Source: CAYONZ01 sp964405465 (lineage in GTDB: Bacteria; Bdellovibrionota; Bdellovibrionia; Bdellovibrionales; JAMPXM01). Taken from it: DNA of 64,000 nt. The position numbers and the translations under genes were made by a program. Positions 53,473-61,846 of the stretch are shown here, in pieces (positions within the stretch are counted from its first letter, which is position 1; the number at the start of each line of letters is the position of its first letter). The stretch spans positions 10,558 through 74,557 of the forward strand of contig CAYONZ010000013.1 of the NCBI GenBank assembly GCA_964405465.1. The letters are read 5' to 3'. A model generated the notes under the pieces. It saw only the letters and a list, made by a program, of their open reading frames with translations, searched no databases and was not told the DNA's origin.

Positions 53473-54797
53473 TTCACCAATGCTTCCAGCTGTTCGATCA
53501 TGTAAGTCATCTTTTCACTGTCGAGAGCGGGATGCACTCCAAGCCAGAACATTTGATTCATAATACGATCAGTGGTTTTCAAGTCCCCGTGAATACGAAA
53601 GTTTGCATTTTTGTATGCAGGCTGTTTAGTCAGGTTTCCAGCAAAGAGCAGTCGCGTTCCGATTTTTTTCTGCTCGAGAGTCTTCACAATTTTTTCACGA
53701 TCTAAACCATCTCGACAAAACATTGGAAATCCAAACCAACTCGGAGTCGTTCCAGTAGTGGGTTGCGCCGGGATAAAATTTTCTGCCAAGCGGGGTGAAG
53801 ACTTAATCGCATCGAAAAGAAACTTCCAGTTCTTCTGTCGAGCTTCGATGAAGCGTGGGGCCTTTTTTAGTTGTGAAATTCCAAGGGCGGCTTGCATATC
53901 AGTCACTTTCAAATTGTAACCAATGTGTGAGTACACATATTTATGATCGTAACCTGCAGGCAGGTCTCCAAGTTTCCAATCAAATCGTTTGCCACAGGTG
54001 TTGTCACATCCTGGTTCACACCAGCAATCGCGTCCCCAGTCGCGAATGCTTTCGGCAATCTTCTTTAGCCGACCATCTTTTGACATCACCGCACCGCCTT
54101 CACCCATGGTGATATGATGTGCGGGATAGAAACTGCAGGTCGCATATTCGCCGAAACTTCCGACAGGTTGATCGCCAATCTTCGAGCCAAGTGCATCGCA
54201 ACAGTCTTCAATGAGAAACAAACCTTCTTGCTTGCACCACTCTGCCACCAAATCTGCGCGGTAAGGATTGCCGAGTGTATGGGCAAGAATCACGGCGCGC
54301 GTTCTGCTTGTCTTTGCTTCTTTGATTTTGTCGATCACGGCATTGATTGTTAAGGCATCGACATCAATAAAAACGGGAACCCAACCATTTTGTAAAATTG
54401 GATTTACGGTCGTTGGAAATCCTGCGGCGACTGTGATGACCTCATCACCTGGTTTGAGCGGAGTGTAACCAAAGCGTGCAAGCTCGGGAGACCCCAGGCT
54501 GGAAATCGCGACCAAATTGGCACTGGAGCCGCTATTAACTAAAAGTGATTTAGTGGATCGTCCAAAATATTTTGAAAAATCAGCTTCGAACTCCCGAGCG
54601 TAACGACCAGCGGTGAGCCACATATCGAGCGAGGCATCCACAAGGTGGCCAAGGTCCTCGGCATCCACCACTTTTGCGGTCACGGGAATGTAGGTTTCTC
54701 CTGCAACAAATTTTTTCAATGATTTTTGCTGTGATTGGTTGAAAAAATCTTTGGCTGCATCGATGGTTTTTTGACGAAGGTCGTGGTCATCTGACAT
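53469..54797 (-). CDS. rfbH: CDP-4-keto-6-deoxyglucose 3-dehydrase (E1)
   Basis: RfbH/DdhC/E1 is a PMP-dependent iron-sulfur enzyme that removes the C3 hydroxyl of CDP-4-keto-6-deoxyglucose. It has 442 residues (known homologues about 437). LLVNSGSSANLVAISSL, FLIEDCCDALGSKIG and FYPAHHITMGEGGAVMS show His in place of the PLP lysine. The cysteine cluster WGRDCWCEPGCDNTCGKR is the [2Fe-2S] site. ATG at 54797 is preceded by AAGGAGCT. No E3-type reductase (DdhD/AscD) is in the window. rfbF and rfbG lie divergently 590 bp away. Confidence 0.95.
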   Translation of the reverse strand: MSDDHDLRQKTIDAAKDFFNQSQQKSLKKFVAGETYIPVTAKVVDAEDLGHLVDASLDMWLTAGRYAREFEADFSKYFGRSTKSLLVNSGSSANLVAISSLGSPELARFGYTPLKPGDEVITVAAGFPTTVNPILQNGWVPVFIDVDALTINAVIDKIKEAKTSRTRAVILAHTLGNPYRADLVAEWCKQEGLFLIEDCCDALGSKIGDQPVGSFGEYATCSFYPAHHITMGEGGAVMSKDGRLKKIAESIRDWGRDCWCEPGCDNTCGKRFDWKLGDLPAGYDHKYVYSHIGYNLKVTDMQAALGISQLKKAPRFIEARQKNWKFLFDAIKSSPRLAENFIPAQPTTGTTPSWFGFPMFCRDGLDREKIVKTLEQKKIGTRLLFAGNLTKQPAYKNANFRIHGDLKTTDRIMNQMFWLGVHPALDSEKMTYMIEQLEALVK

Positions 54798-54916
54798 GAA
54801 AAGCTCCTTACGGTGTGAGCCAGTGTGATCATTTCCTGGCTTGGTTTTATCGGCAGAGTTTGTAAGCAAGTGTTAAGCGCCGTGAATAAGTACGCGTTCT
54901 AGCCTAAGCACGTGGG

Positions 54917-54945
54917 CAAACAAAAACCGACCAAACAAAAACCGA
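54917..54945. repeat. tandem duplication of CAAACAAAAACCGA
   Basis: Two exact 14-base copies start at 54917 and 54932, one base apart. They lie about 120 bp upstream of the rfbH start in the divergent region. Confidence 0.85.
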
Positions 54946-55150
54946 ATGTTGCGAGAGAAAAATTCTTTCTTTGCCTTTGTCAATCGAAGGCGAAATTGCC
55001 GAATTGTTCAGCAACGAACGAGTGATTGAACAGGCTGCCTTCAAACCTAGCAATAGTGTGCAGGTTGAGCAAATCAATCCCGACAAATAATAAGGTGCAA
55101 AAAAAGGGTGAAACGCTTGAATCACCTGGTAAAAATGCCTAGAGTCTAAT

Positions 55151-55191
55151 CACGGTGGGTGTACTGTCTTTCCTTGTGATGCGCCACCGTG
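55151..55191. promoter_or_regulatory. inverted repeat CACGGTGG / CCACCGTG
   Basis: Perfect 8-bp arms at 55151-55158 and 55184-55191 with a 25-base loop lie midway between divergent rfbH and rfbF. It could be an operator or a structured leader; there is no T-run after it, so it is not a typical terminator. Confidence 0.4.
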
Positions 55192-55333
55192 CTCGCTTCA
55201 ATTTGGGGAGTGATGTTGAGGCATCGTTCAAGTTTGAAGGGGCAGGAGCTTTGGCGGACCGGAGCTGACAGACCGGAGCCGGCAGACTTGTTTAAAGAAA
55301 TGTCTGCCGTAAGAGTCTGAAAATAGACTGTGC

Positions 55334-55373
55334 GAATTAATATGAATTAATGCGAATTAATTCGAATTAAACA
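55334..55373. repeat. 10-bp-period GAATTAA repeats before rfbF
   Basis: GAATTAA occurs at 55334, 55344, 55354 and 55364, exactly one helical turn apart, ending 15 bp before the rfbF start codon. It may affect promoter bending or expression. Confidence 0.85.
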
Positions 55374-55388
55374 GTGACTGGAGAAACA

Positions 55389-56156
55389 ATGAAGGTTGTG
55401 ATTTTAGCGGGTGGCTTTGGAACACGCATTAGTGAAGAAAGTCATTTGAAACCAAAGCCAATGATTGAGATTGGTGGCAAGCCTATTCTCTGGCACATCA
55501 TGAAGATATACTCGCACTTTGGACTCAATGATTTTGTTATTTGCTGTGGTTACAAGGGTTACGTAATAAAAGAATATTTCGCGAATTACTTTTTACATTC
55601 CTCTGACGTAACTTTTGATATGTCTCGGAATGAAATGAAAATTCATCAAACAACGTCAGAGCCTTGGCGAGTGACTCTTGTCGACACTGGTGAGAACACG
55701 ATGACTGGCGGGCGTTTGAAAAGAGTGCGTGAATATTTAAATCAAGAGGATTTTTGTCTCACCTATGGTGATGGTGTGGCCGATGTGAACATTTCGGAAT
55801 TAATTGAATTTCATAAAAAACATGGTGGCAAGGCGACGGTGACGGCGGCTCAACCACCAGGCCGATTCGGGTCTTTGGGAATAGAAAATGGCAAGGTCAC
55901 AAGTTTCAAAGAGAAACCTCGTGGTGACGGCAATTGGATCAGCGGCGGTTTTTTTGTATTGAATCCGTCCGTTATTGATTTGATCAAGGGAGACGATACG
56001 GTTTTTGAAAAGGAGCCGCTTGAGATTTTAGCCGAACAAGCACAGTTGCATTCCTTCATGCATCGCGGGTTTTGGCATGCAATGGACACTTTGCGGGACA
56101 AAAATTATCTTGAAGAACTTTGGAGCAAAGGAACTGCCCCATGGCGAAAGTGGTAA
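55389..56156 (+). CDS. rfbF: glucose-1-phosphate cytidylyltransferase
   Basis: RfbF/DdhA makes CDP-glucose from CTP and glucose-1-phosphate. It has 255 residues (homologues ~257) from ATG at 55389 with GGAG upstream. KVVILAGGFGTRISEESHLK, KPMIEIGGKPILWHIMKIYS and FCLTYGDGVADVNI are diagnostic. The 3' end overlaps rfbG by 16 bp, so the two are coupled. It is the first gene of a five-gene + operon. Confidence 0.96.
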   Translation: MKVVILAGGFGTRISEESHLKPKPMIEIGGKPILWHIMKIYSHFGLNDFVICCGYKGYVIKEYFANYFLHSSDVTFDMSRNEMKIHQTTSEPWRVTLVDTGENTMTGGRLKRVREYLNQEDFCLTYGDGVADVNISELIEFHKKHGGKATVTAAQPPGRFGSLGIENGKVTSFKEKPRGDGNWISGGFFVLNPSVIDLIKGDDTVFEKEPLEILAEQAQLHSFMHRGFWHAMDTLRDKNYLEELWSKGTAPWRKW

Positions 56157-57214
56157 GTGAGTTTTGGCGTGGTAAAAAAGTTTTTCTCACTGGGCATACT
56201 GGCTTCAAAGGCAGCTGGCTTAGTCTTTGGCTCTGCGAGATGGGTGCTCAAGTTGTGGGTTATGCACTTCGGCCGTCAACGCAGCCGTCACTGTTTGAGG
56301 ACCTTCAACTTGATCAAAAGCTTCAAAGTCATATAGCTGATGTTCGCGACCTTGAAACCTTGTGCTCGAAGATGCGGGAGGCAAAGCCTGAAATTGTAAT
56401 TCATATGGCCGCACAGCCGCTGGTTCGTTACTCTTATGAAAATCCAGTTGAAACCTATATGACAAATGTAATGGGAACAGTCCATCTGTTAGAGGCTGTC
56501 CGTAAAACTCCTTCGGTCCGAGCGGTGGTCAATGTCACAAGTGACAAATGCTACGAAAATCGGGAGTGGCATTGGGGTTACCGTGAAAATGAAGCGATGG
56601 GCGGATATGATCCGTACAGCAACAGCAAAGGTTGTGCAGAGCTTGTGACTTCGGCCTATCGCCAGTCTTTTTTTTCAGATCCAGACGGCGTGCAATTGGC
56701 ATCGGGACGCGCAGGCAATGTGATTGGTGCGGGCGATTGGGCGCAAGATCGATTATTGCCTGACATTGTACGTGGTTTTTTGATGGGTCAAACAGTGGAG
56801 ATTCGTAGTCCAAAGTCGGTACGCCCCTGGCAACATGTGCTTGAACCGGTGAGCGGGTATTTGATGCTGGCACAAAAACTTTATGAGTCGGGTGCCGATT
56901 TTGCGCAAGCTTTCAACTTTGGTCCTGCAGATGAAGATGCCAAAGAGGTCGGCTGGATTGTTTCGCGGATGGCAGAACTTTGGGGTGAAGGTGCTAGTTT
57001 TCAAATTCACCACGATGTGAATGCAGTTCACGAAGCGAAATTGTTGAAGCTGGATTGTTCGAAGGCGAAGCATCTGTTGCGGTGGCGACCTCATTGGGGT
57101 CTCGAACTGGCGTTGCAGAGTATCGTCGAATTTTCTCGTGAATACAAAGTATCAAAATTGGCAGCTGAGAAAATCGTTTTGCAACAAATTAAACAGTTTG
57201 TTCAGACGTCTTGA
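56141..57214 (+). CDS. rfbG: CDP-glucose 4,6-dehydratase
   Basis: RfbG/DdhB converts CDP-glucose to CDP-4-keto-6-deoxyglucose, the substrate of RfbH. It has 357 residues from ATG at 56141 inside the end of rfbF. FLTGHTGFKGSWLSLWL is the Rossmann motif, HMAAQPLVRYSYENPVETY and VTSDKCYENREWHWGYRE are family-specific, and the Tyr-x3-Lys pair is in YDPYSNSKGCAEL. Confidence 0.96.
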   Translation: MAKVVSEFWRGKKVFLTGHTGFKGSWLSLWLCEMGAQVVGYALRPSTQPSLFEDLQLDQKLQSHIADVRDLETLCSKMREAKPEIVIHMAAQPLVRYSYENPVETYMTNVMGTVHLLEAVRKTPSVRAVVNVTSDKCYENREWHWGYRENEAMGGYDPYSNSKGCAELVTSAYRQSFFSDPDGVQLASGRAGNVIGAGDWAQDRLLPDIVRGFLMGQTVEIRSPKSVRPWQHVLEPVSGYLMLAQKLYESGADFAQAFNFGPADEDAKEVGWIVSRMAELWGEGASFQIHHDVNAVHEAKLLKLDCSKAKHLLRWRPHWGLELALQSIVEFSREYKVSKLAAEKIVLQQIKQFVQTS

Positions 57215-57368
57215 GTTGGTAATTTTTAGTTTGAAATACACGTGTTAATTGCTTTGGAGGGATTGCATTGGATGGTTTGTTGGCTCAAGTAAGGGTCACC
57301 AAATTCAAACCCGAGTCAAACCGGGAGCAAACCAAAACAATTGGCACCTTGAAAAAAAAGGAGTGGAA

Positions 57369-59159
57369 ATGGAATTGAGTGAGAAGACACAAATGTATCA
57401 AGATGCTGTCAAACGACATTTTGATTTTTTTAAGGACTCCTCGACCCTTGAACAAGCTCGGGTCAAATCGATTGTGATTGGTGAAAATGAAGGTTATCTC
57501 GTTCCAATCTGTCGTGTGCATGTGGAGGATGAAGAGTTACTTTCAAAGCTGACAATTTGGCGGAATGAACACAAGTATGTTTATCCAAGTCAATTTACAG
57601 CAACCCCAGAGAGCACGAAAAGTTGGATGACGTCTCGGTTGCTTGATGTCCCTGATCGTATTTTGTTTTTGGTAGAGAACAAATTTGGCAAAACCGTAGG
57701 TCATCTTGGCTTTGCCAATGGTCTATCGATGGTAAAACAAAATAAATCTTATTTAGAAATCGACAATGTGGTTCGAGGTGTGAAATCCGGCGATCAAGGT
57801 CTAATGGCCAAAGCCTTGCAATCCTTGCTGGCTTGGGCAGAAGAGAAGTTGATGCCAGAAGAGATTTTTTTACGAGTTTTTTCTGATAATGAAAAAGCCA
57901 TTCAGTTTTATCTGAAAAACAGTTTTGTTAAAGATGTTAGATTGCCGTTAACCAAAGACGTCCGTTCTGACGGAACCTATTACTCAGATGCCAAGCCTGG
58001 CGCTTCCGTCGATGCTGAATTTTTGAAAATGATTTTCAAGCGGCCTCAAAGAGAAATCGGAAAAGAGATGATCCTCACTGCAGGGCCATCGATATCAGCG
58101 CTTGAAACCTATTATGCCTACGATGCTGCTAAGACGGGTTGGAACAACAAATGGAGCTTCTACATTAAGAAGTTTGAGCATGAATTCGCGCAATACGTCG
58201 GCACTCAATATGCAATTTCGACGTCAAGTTGTACAGGTGCATTGCATTTGGCTCTATTGGCATTGGGAGTGGGACCAGGTGATGAGGTCATTGTTCCGGA
58301 TATCACCTGGGTTGCCACAGCAAACGCCATTGCTTATACAGGCGCCACACCCATTTTTGCTGACATAAAGAAAGACACTTGGTGTATGGACCCTGAGTCG
58401 GTCAAAAAATTAATCACGGCCAAAACCAAGGCCATCATGCCGGTCCATCTCTATGGGCATGCGACAGACATGGTCGAGATTATGAAGATTGCCAACGAAC
58501 ATAAGTTGTTTGTTGTTGAGGATGCTGCGCCGGCAATTGGAGCAACTGTCCAGGGCCGAAAGGTTGGGTCTTTCGGAGATTTTGCTGCGTTTAGTTTTCA
58601 GGGAGCAAAACTCACCGTAACTGGAGAGGGTGGAATGCTCGTCACCAATAACAAAGAACTTTATAACAAAGTTTATAGTCTCTGGGATCAGGGGCGAGAT
58701 CTTAGCAAAACTTTTTGGATCAATGAAACGGGTTGGAAATATAAAATGTCTAATGTCCAAGCTGCGATTGGATTGGGTCAATTGCAAAGGGTTGAAGAAT
58801 TGATCTACGCAAAAAGGCGTATTTTTTCTTGGTATCATGATCGATTAAAGGATGTGAAAAACGTACGTCTTTGTTGTGAACCAGAAAATACTCGAAGCAT
58901 CTATTGGATGAGTAGTTTGCAGGTTTTACCTGAATCAAAGCTCACCCGCGATCAATTGCGAGATGAGTTGAAAAAACGAAATATCGACACACGACCAGTT
59001 TTTCCTGCGATTAGCCAGTATCCGATTTGGAAAAAACCTCAGGCAACTCAGTCCGTTTCAAAAGAGATTGGTGATACCGCTATCAATCTTCCAAGTGGAG
59101 TGTGTCTGAAGGAAGATCAAATCGACTACATCTGTAGGGCGATTCGCGATCTCGTTTAA
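57369..59159 (+). CDS. GNAT N-acyltransferase fused to a DegT/DnrJ-family sugar aminotransferase
   Basis: The protein has 596 residues from ATG at 57369 (AAGGAG 5 bases upstream); a longer frame adds 40 unlikely residues. Residues ~30-205 look like a GNAT acyltransferase (FLVENKFGKTVGHLGFANG, then DQGLMAKALQSLLAWAEEKL). Residues ~225-596 are a PLP aminotransferase: STSSCTGALHLALLALGVGP, VVEDAAPAIGATVQG and FSFQGAKLTVTGEGGMLVT with the PLP lysine kept. The two steps, amination then N-acylation of a keto sugar, fit one bifunctional protein. The substrate may be the CDP sugar made by rfbFG or an octose; this is open. It is followed by a transketolase pair. Confidence 0.87.
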   Translation: MELSEKTQMYQDAVKRHFDFFKDSSTLEQARVKSIVIGENEGYLVPICRVHVEDEELLSKLTIWRNEHKYVYPSQFTATPESTKSWMTSRLLDVPDRILFLVENKFGKTVGHLGFANGLSMVKQNKSYLEIDNVVRGVKSGDQGLMAKALQSLLAWAEEKLMPEEIFLRVFSDNEKAIQFYLKNSFVKDVRLPLTKDVRSDGTYYSDAKPGASVDAEFLKMIFKRPQREIGKEMILTAGPSISALETYYAYDAAKTGWNNKWSFYIKKFEHEFAQYVGTQYAISTSSCTGALHLALLALGVGPGDEVIVPDITWVATANAIAYTGATPIFADIKKDTWCMDPESVKKLITAKTKAIMPVHLYGHATDMVEIMKIANEHKLFVVEDAAPAIGATVQGRKVGSFGDFAAFSFQGAKLTVTGEGGMLVTNNKELYNKVYSLWDQGRDLSKTFWINETGWKYKMSNVQAAIGLGQLQRVEELIYAKRRIFSWYHDRLKDVKNVRLCCEPENTRSIYWMSSLQVLPESKLTRDQLRDELKKRNIDTRPVFPAISQYPIWKKPQATQSVSKEIGDTAINLPSGVCLKEDQIDYICRAIRDLV

Positions 59160-59172
59160 TTTTTTGAGGTGA

Positions 59173-60057
59173 ATGATGATGGATCCTGCTGAGTCCGAAA
59201 TTTTGACCCAGATTGCTTATCGCGTGCGATTGAATGTGCTTGAGCTTTCAGCTCAAGCCAAATCGGCACATGCGGGCTCTGCGCTATCATGTATCGAAAT
59301 TCTAACAAGCATTTTTTGGCTTCGTTATCGAGCGAAAGAGAATATCAAAAAATTTGTTCTCTCGAAGGGCCACGCAGCGATGGCATTGTATGCCTCAGCT
59401 CTCGAGTTTGGCTTGCTTGAGCGAGAGGTTTTGCAGCGTTATTTGGGAGATGAAACTTTGCTTTGGGGCCATCCCTCGGTTTCGCAAGGATTTGAGTTTA
59501 TTCATTGGAGTACAGGTTCCTTGGGGCATGGTCTGCCCGCGTGTGTGGGATTTGCATATGCTGAAAAATATTTGCTTGGGGAAGCCAGTGCGGCTGCAGT
59601 TCACTCTCAAGCGGTGGACACCTCTCTGGTCGCTCACAAAGGTCTCGACGGAGACTCCGGTTCTGCTCAGGTTATCGCGGTGATTTCGGATGGCGAAATC
59701 AATGAGGGTTCCAATTGGGAAAGCTTGATGTTTGCTGGTCACAAGCGTTTGAACAATCTGGTGGTGATTGTCGATTACAATAAGATTCAGTCGTATGCCC
59801 GCTGTAAAGAGGTCATGGACCTCGAGCCCCTTGTAGAAAAATTTAAAAGCTTTGGCTTTGAGTGTAAACATGTCGATGGGCATTCCGCTGCGGAGATTTG
59901 CCGCGAGATTCGCAAGGCAAGACTGAAAGAAAAGCCCACTTGCTTGATCGCCGATACTATCAAGGGTAAGGGTGTTCCTGAAATAGAAGATACAGTCGCT
60001 TCGCACTACAAGCCAATTACTCTGCAGCAGCTGGAGGCATTCAAAAATGCGAAATGA
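59173..60057 (+). CDS. transketolase-like protein, N-terminal (TPP pyrophosphate-binding) subunit
   Basis: The protein has 294 residues and matches the N-terminal third of transketolase. AKSAHAGSALSCIEILTSIF, VLSKGHAAMALYASALE, and the thiamine-diphosphate motif SDGEINEGSNWE ending in VDYNKIQ are visible. Three ATG codons in a row open the frame at 59173 after GAGGTGA. The partner subunit begins 11 bp before its end. Split transketolases occur in many bacteria, but its place in a sugar-nucleotide operon suggests two-carbon transfer onto a nucleotide sugar or precursor. Confidence 0.9.
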   Translation: MMMDPAESEILTQIAYRVRLNVLELSAQAKSAHAGSALSCIEILTSIFWLRYRAKENIKKFVLSKGHAAMALYASALEFGLLEREVLQRYLGDETLLWGHPSVSQGFEFIHWSTGSLGHGLPACVGFAYAEKYLLGEASAAAVHSQAVDTSLVAHKGLDGDSGSAQVIAVISDGEINEGSNWESLMFAGHKRLNNLVVIVDYNKIQSYARCKEVMDLEPLVEKFKSFGFECKHVDGHSAAEICREIRKARLKEKPTCLIADTIKGKGVPEIEDTVASHYKPITLQQLEAFKNAK

Positions 60058-60976
60058 AGTGGTAGAGTTTTTGATTAAAAAAATCGAGGCTGAAAATCCT
60101 AGAATGGTGTTTCTAACCGGAGATCTTGGTTTTTCGGTACTCGAACCACTGCAAAAGAAACTTGGTGATAAGTTTATCAATGCAGGAATTGCGGAAGCTT
60201 TGATGACCACTCTTGCCGCGACATTTGCGACCTATGGCTACAAGGCTTTTACCTATTCGATCACTCCATTTGCAACACTTCGATGTCTCGAACAGATTCG
60301 TAACGATGTTTGTTATCACAACCTTGATGTCACGGTGATTGGAATTGGTGCAGGCTTTGGTTACGGGTCTCTTGGACCGACCCATCACGCAACTGAAGAC
60401 TTGGCTGCGGTGTGGAGTTTGCCAAATATTTCGGTTTACAATCCTGCCGATTTAAACGAAGCCTTCGCCTGTTTTGCCCATGCCTATCAAAACAAAGGGC
60501 CTAAGTATTTGCGCTTGTCTAAAGGTGGTGATGGCTATCTTAGCAAAAGTGATTTGGAGAGTTTTCAACGGCAAAAGGTGGTTGAATATAGTTCCGGAAC
60601 AGATCTGACGATTTTATCGACAGGGAATATTTTGTCTGATGTATTGCGTGCGAAAGACACCATAAGTGCCCATGGAAAATGCTCAGTGCAGGTTCTATCT
60701 TGTCCGATATTGAAACCATTTCCTGATGAAGAGTTGGCAAATCGAATCTCAAGTCGGCGAGTTCTAATTGTTGAAGAGGTGAGTCGTTATGGTGGGTTCT
60801 CCTCTCAGGCGAGTCAGGCACTCATGAAGTTCCGTCCACAATGGGTCGAGCGATTTGATGCTGTGTCTCCCAAAGATCAGTTTTCCAAACGTGTTGGATC
60901 TAGCGATTTTCAAAGGCAGGTTGCGGGCATAGGTTACGACGACATTGTTGCTGCGGCTTCGAATCTTTTGTCCTAA
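60047..60976 (+). CDS. transketolase-like protein, C-terminal (pyrimidine-binding) subunit
   Basis: The protein has 309 residues. It covers the pyrimidine-binding and C-terminal domains: FINAGIAEALMTTLAATFAT carries the Glu that activates TPP, followed by GFGYGSLGPTHHATEDLAAV and the end domain LSCPILKPFPDEE. It overlaps the first subunit by 11 bp and so is made in step with it. It ends the rfbF operon; no gene follows on this strand for 1.4 kb. Confidence 0.9.
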   Translation: MRNEVVEFLIKKIEAENPRMVFLTGDLGFSVLEPLQKKLGDKFINAGIAEALMTTLAATFATYGYKAFTYSITPFATLRCLEQIRNDVCYHNLDVTVIGIGAGFGYGSLGPTHHATEDLAAVWSLPNISVYNPADLNEAFACFAHAYQNKGPKYLRLSKGGDGYLSKSDLESFQRQKVVEYSSGTDLTILSTGNILSDVLRAKDTISAHGKCSVQVLSCPILKPFPDEELANRISSRRVLIVEEVSRYGGFSSQASQALMKFRPQWVERFDAVSPKDQFSKRVGSSDFQRQVAGIGYDDIVAAASNLLS

Positions 60977-61003
60977 ATTTTCAACATCGCATTTTGGTCG
61001 GCG

Positions 61004-61645
61004 CTAAGGCCAGGAATTTTCTTTTGGGTAGTCTTTTTCACAGATGGCCTGAAATGAAATGGGCAGAATACCTAAAGCGTGGTCATGTTCATTTTGTGAA
61101 TAAAGACTGACATCGAGACGTTTGAGCGTCGAGGGGCCAGATTGTTTGACTATATCGAGTGCCGTTTTTTGTTTGCGACCGTCAAGTGCATCTGGATTTC
61201 GGTCTTCAAAGTGGTAGCGAAACCAGAAGGTATCGGCATCAACTGAAAAGTCAATTTGCTGGGATTCGATGGTCGAAAATATGAGAGGGACGTAGTATTT
61301 CTTTTGATCTTGTCCAACAATATAAATGTCCCCGAATATGTCGTCATCAGCAGGGTGATCTGTTTTTTTGCAAAGGTGAATTTCAATCTGGCACCCAGAG
61401 TAGGTTCTATTGCCTTCGATATTTTTTAGGAATTCCCAAGCACGCGCAAAATTTGCATGGTCATCAAGGCTCTTGGGGCAGTTGCGAAATGAGGCGTGGG
61501 TATTTTCTAAGTGACCACACAATACAATTGGAACTGCAAAGAAAAGGAGTCTCTTGAGGGAAATTCTTTCGGTAGCCAATGAGGTTCCCGCTTTAAAAAC
61601 AGAAAAAAAATGGCGTGAGTTTTCAACGATCATTGCGAGGCTCAT
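61004..61645 (-). CDS. exported protein of unknown function
   Basis: The protein has 213 residues. A hydrophobic stretch LKRLLFFAVPIVLCGH near residues 30-45, ending at a THA-S-type site, suggests Sec export. I do not recognise the rest; it contains several cysteines and a charged C-terminus. The start at 61645 is supported by an ATGA overlap with the gene fragment upstream; an in-frame TTG at 61579 would give a more ordinary signal peptide. It is convergent with the transketolase operon. Confidence 0.55.
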   Translation of the reverse strand: MSLAMIVENSRHFFSVFKAGTSLATERISLKRLLFFAVPIVLCGHLENTHASFRNCPKSLDDHANFARAWEFLKNIEGNRTYSGCQIEIHLCKKTDHPADDDIFGDIYIVGQDQKKYYVPLIFSTIESQQIDFSVDADTFWFRYHFEDRNPDALDGRKQKTALDIVKQSGPSTLKRLDVSLYSQNEHDHALGILPISFQAICEKDYPKENSWP

Positions 61646-61746
61646 CGTTGGCTCTCTTTTATAATGGTGTCAGTTTTGGCAATCTCATTTTCGGCGAGCA
61701 ACATGAGAATTCGAGTTTTTTCTTCAAGAAGCCAAAAGAATTTTTT
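61642..61746 (-). CDS. 3' fragment of an unidentified gene cut by the assembly gap
   Basis: A minus-strand frame emerges from the N run and ends at 61642 with a TGA that overlaps the ATG of the next gene. The visible end (FWLLEEKTRILMLLAENEIA and on) looks helical. The 5' part is in or beyond the gap. The ATGA junction is the main support for it being real. Confidence 0.4.
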   Translation of the reverse strand, partial: KKFFWLLEEKTRILMLLAENEIAKTDTIIKESQR

Positions 61747-61846
61747 NNNNNNNNNNNNNNNNNNNNNNNNNNNNNNNNNNNNNNNNNNNNNNNNNNNNNN
61801 NNNNNNNNNNNNNNNNNNNNNNNNNNNNNNNNNNNNNNNNNNNNNN
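61747..61846. other. assembly gap (100 N)
   Basis: There are exactly 100 N, the same size as the first gap, so the length is a placeholder. The left flank ends in six T. The sequences on the two sides need not be in the stated register. Confidence 0.95.

Larger units (their letters stand above)
54798..55388. other. 591-bp divergent intergenic region with short repeats
   Basis: The region separates rfbH (-) from rfbF (+). It holds a 15-bp tandem duplication (54917-54945), an inverted repeat with 8-bp arms (55151-55191) and a 10-bp-period AT-rich repeat (55334-55373). A short minus-strand open frame in it has no family resemblance or ribosome-binding site. Confidence 0.6.

Noticed and set aside
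59395..60210. 271-codon minus-strand open frame across the transketolase pair
   Set aside because: It lies opposite two genes with unmistakable TPP-enzyme motifs and has no recognisable domain.
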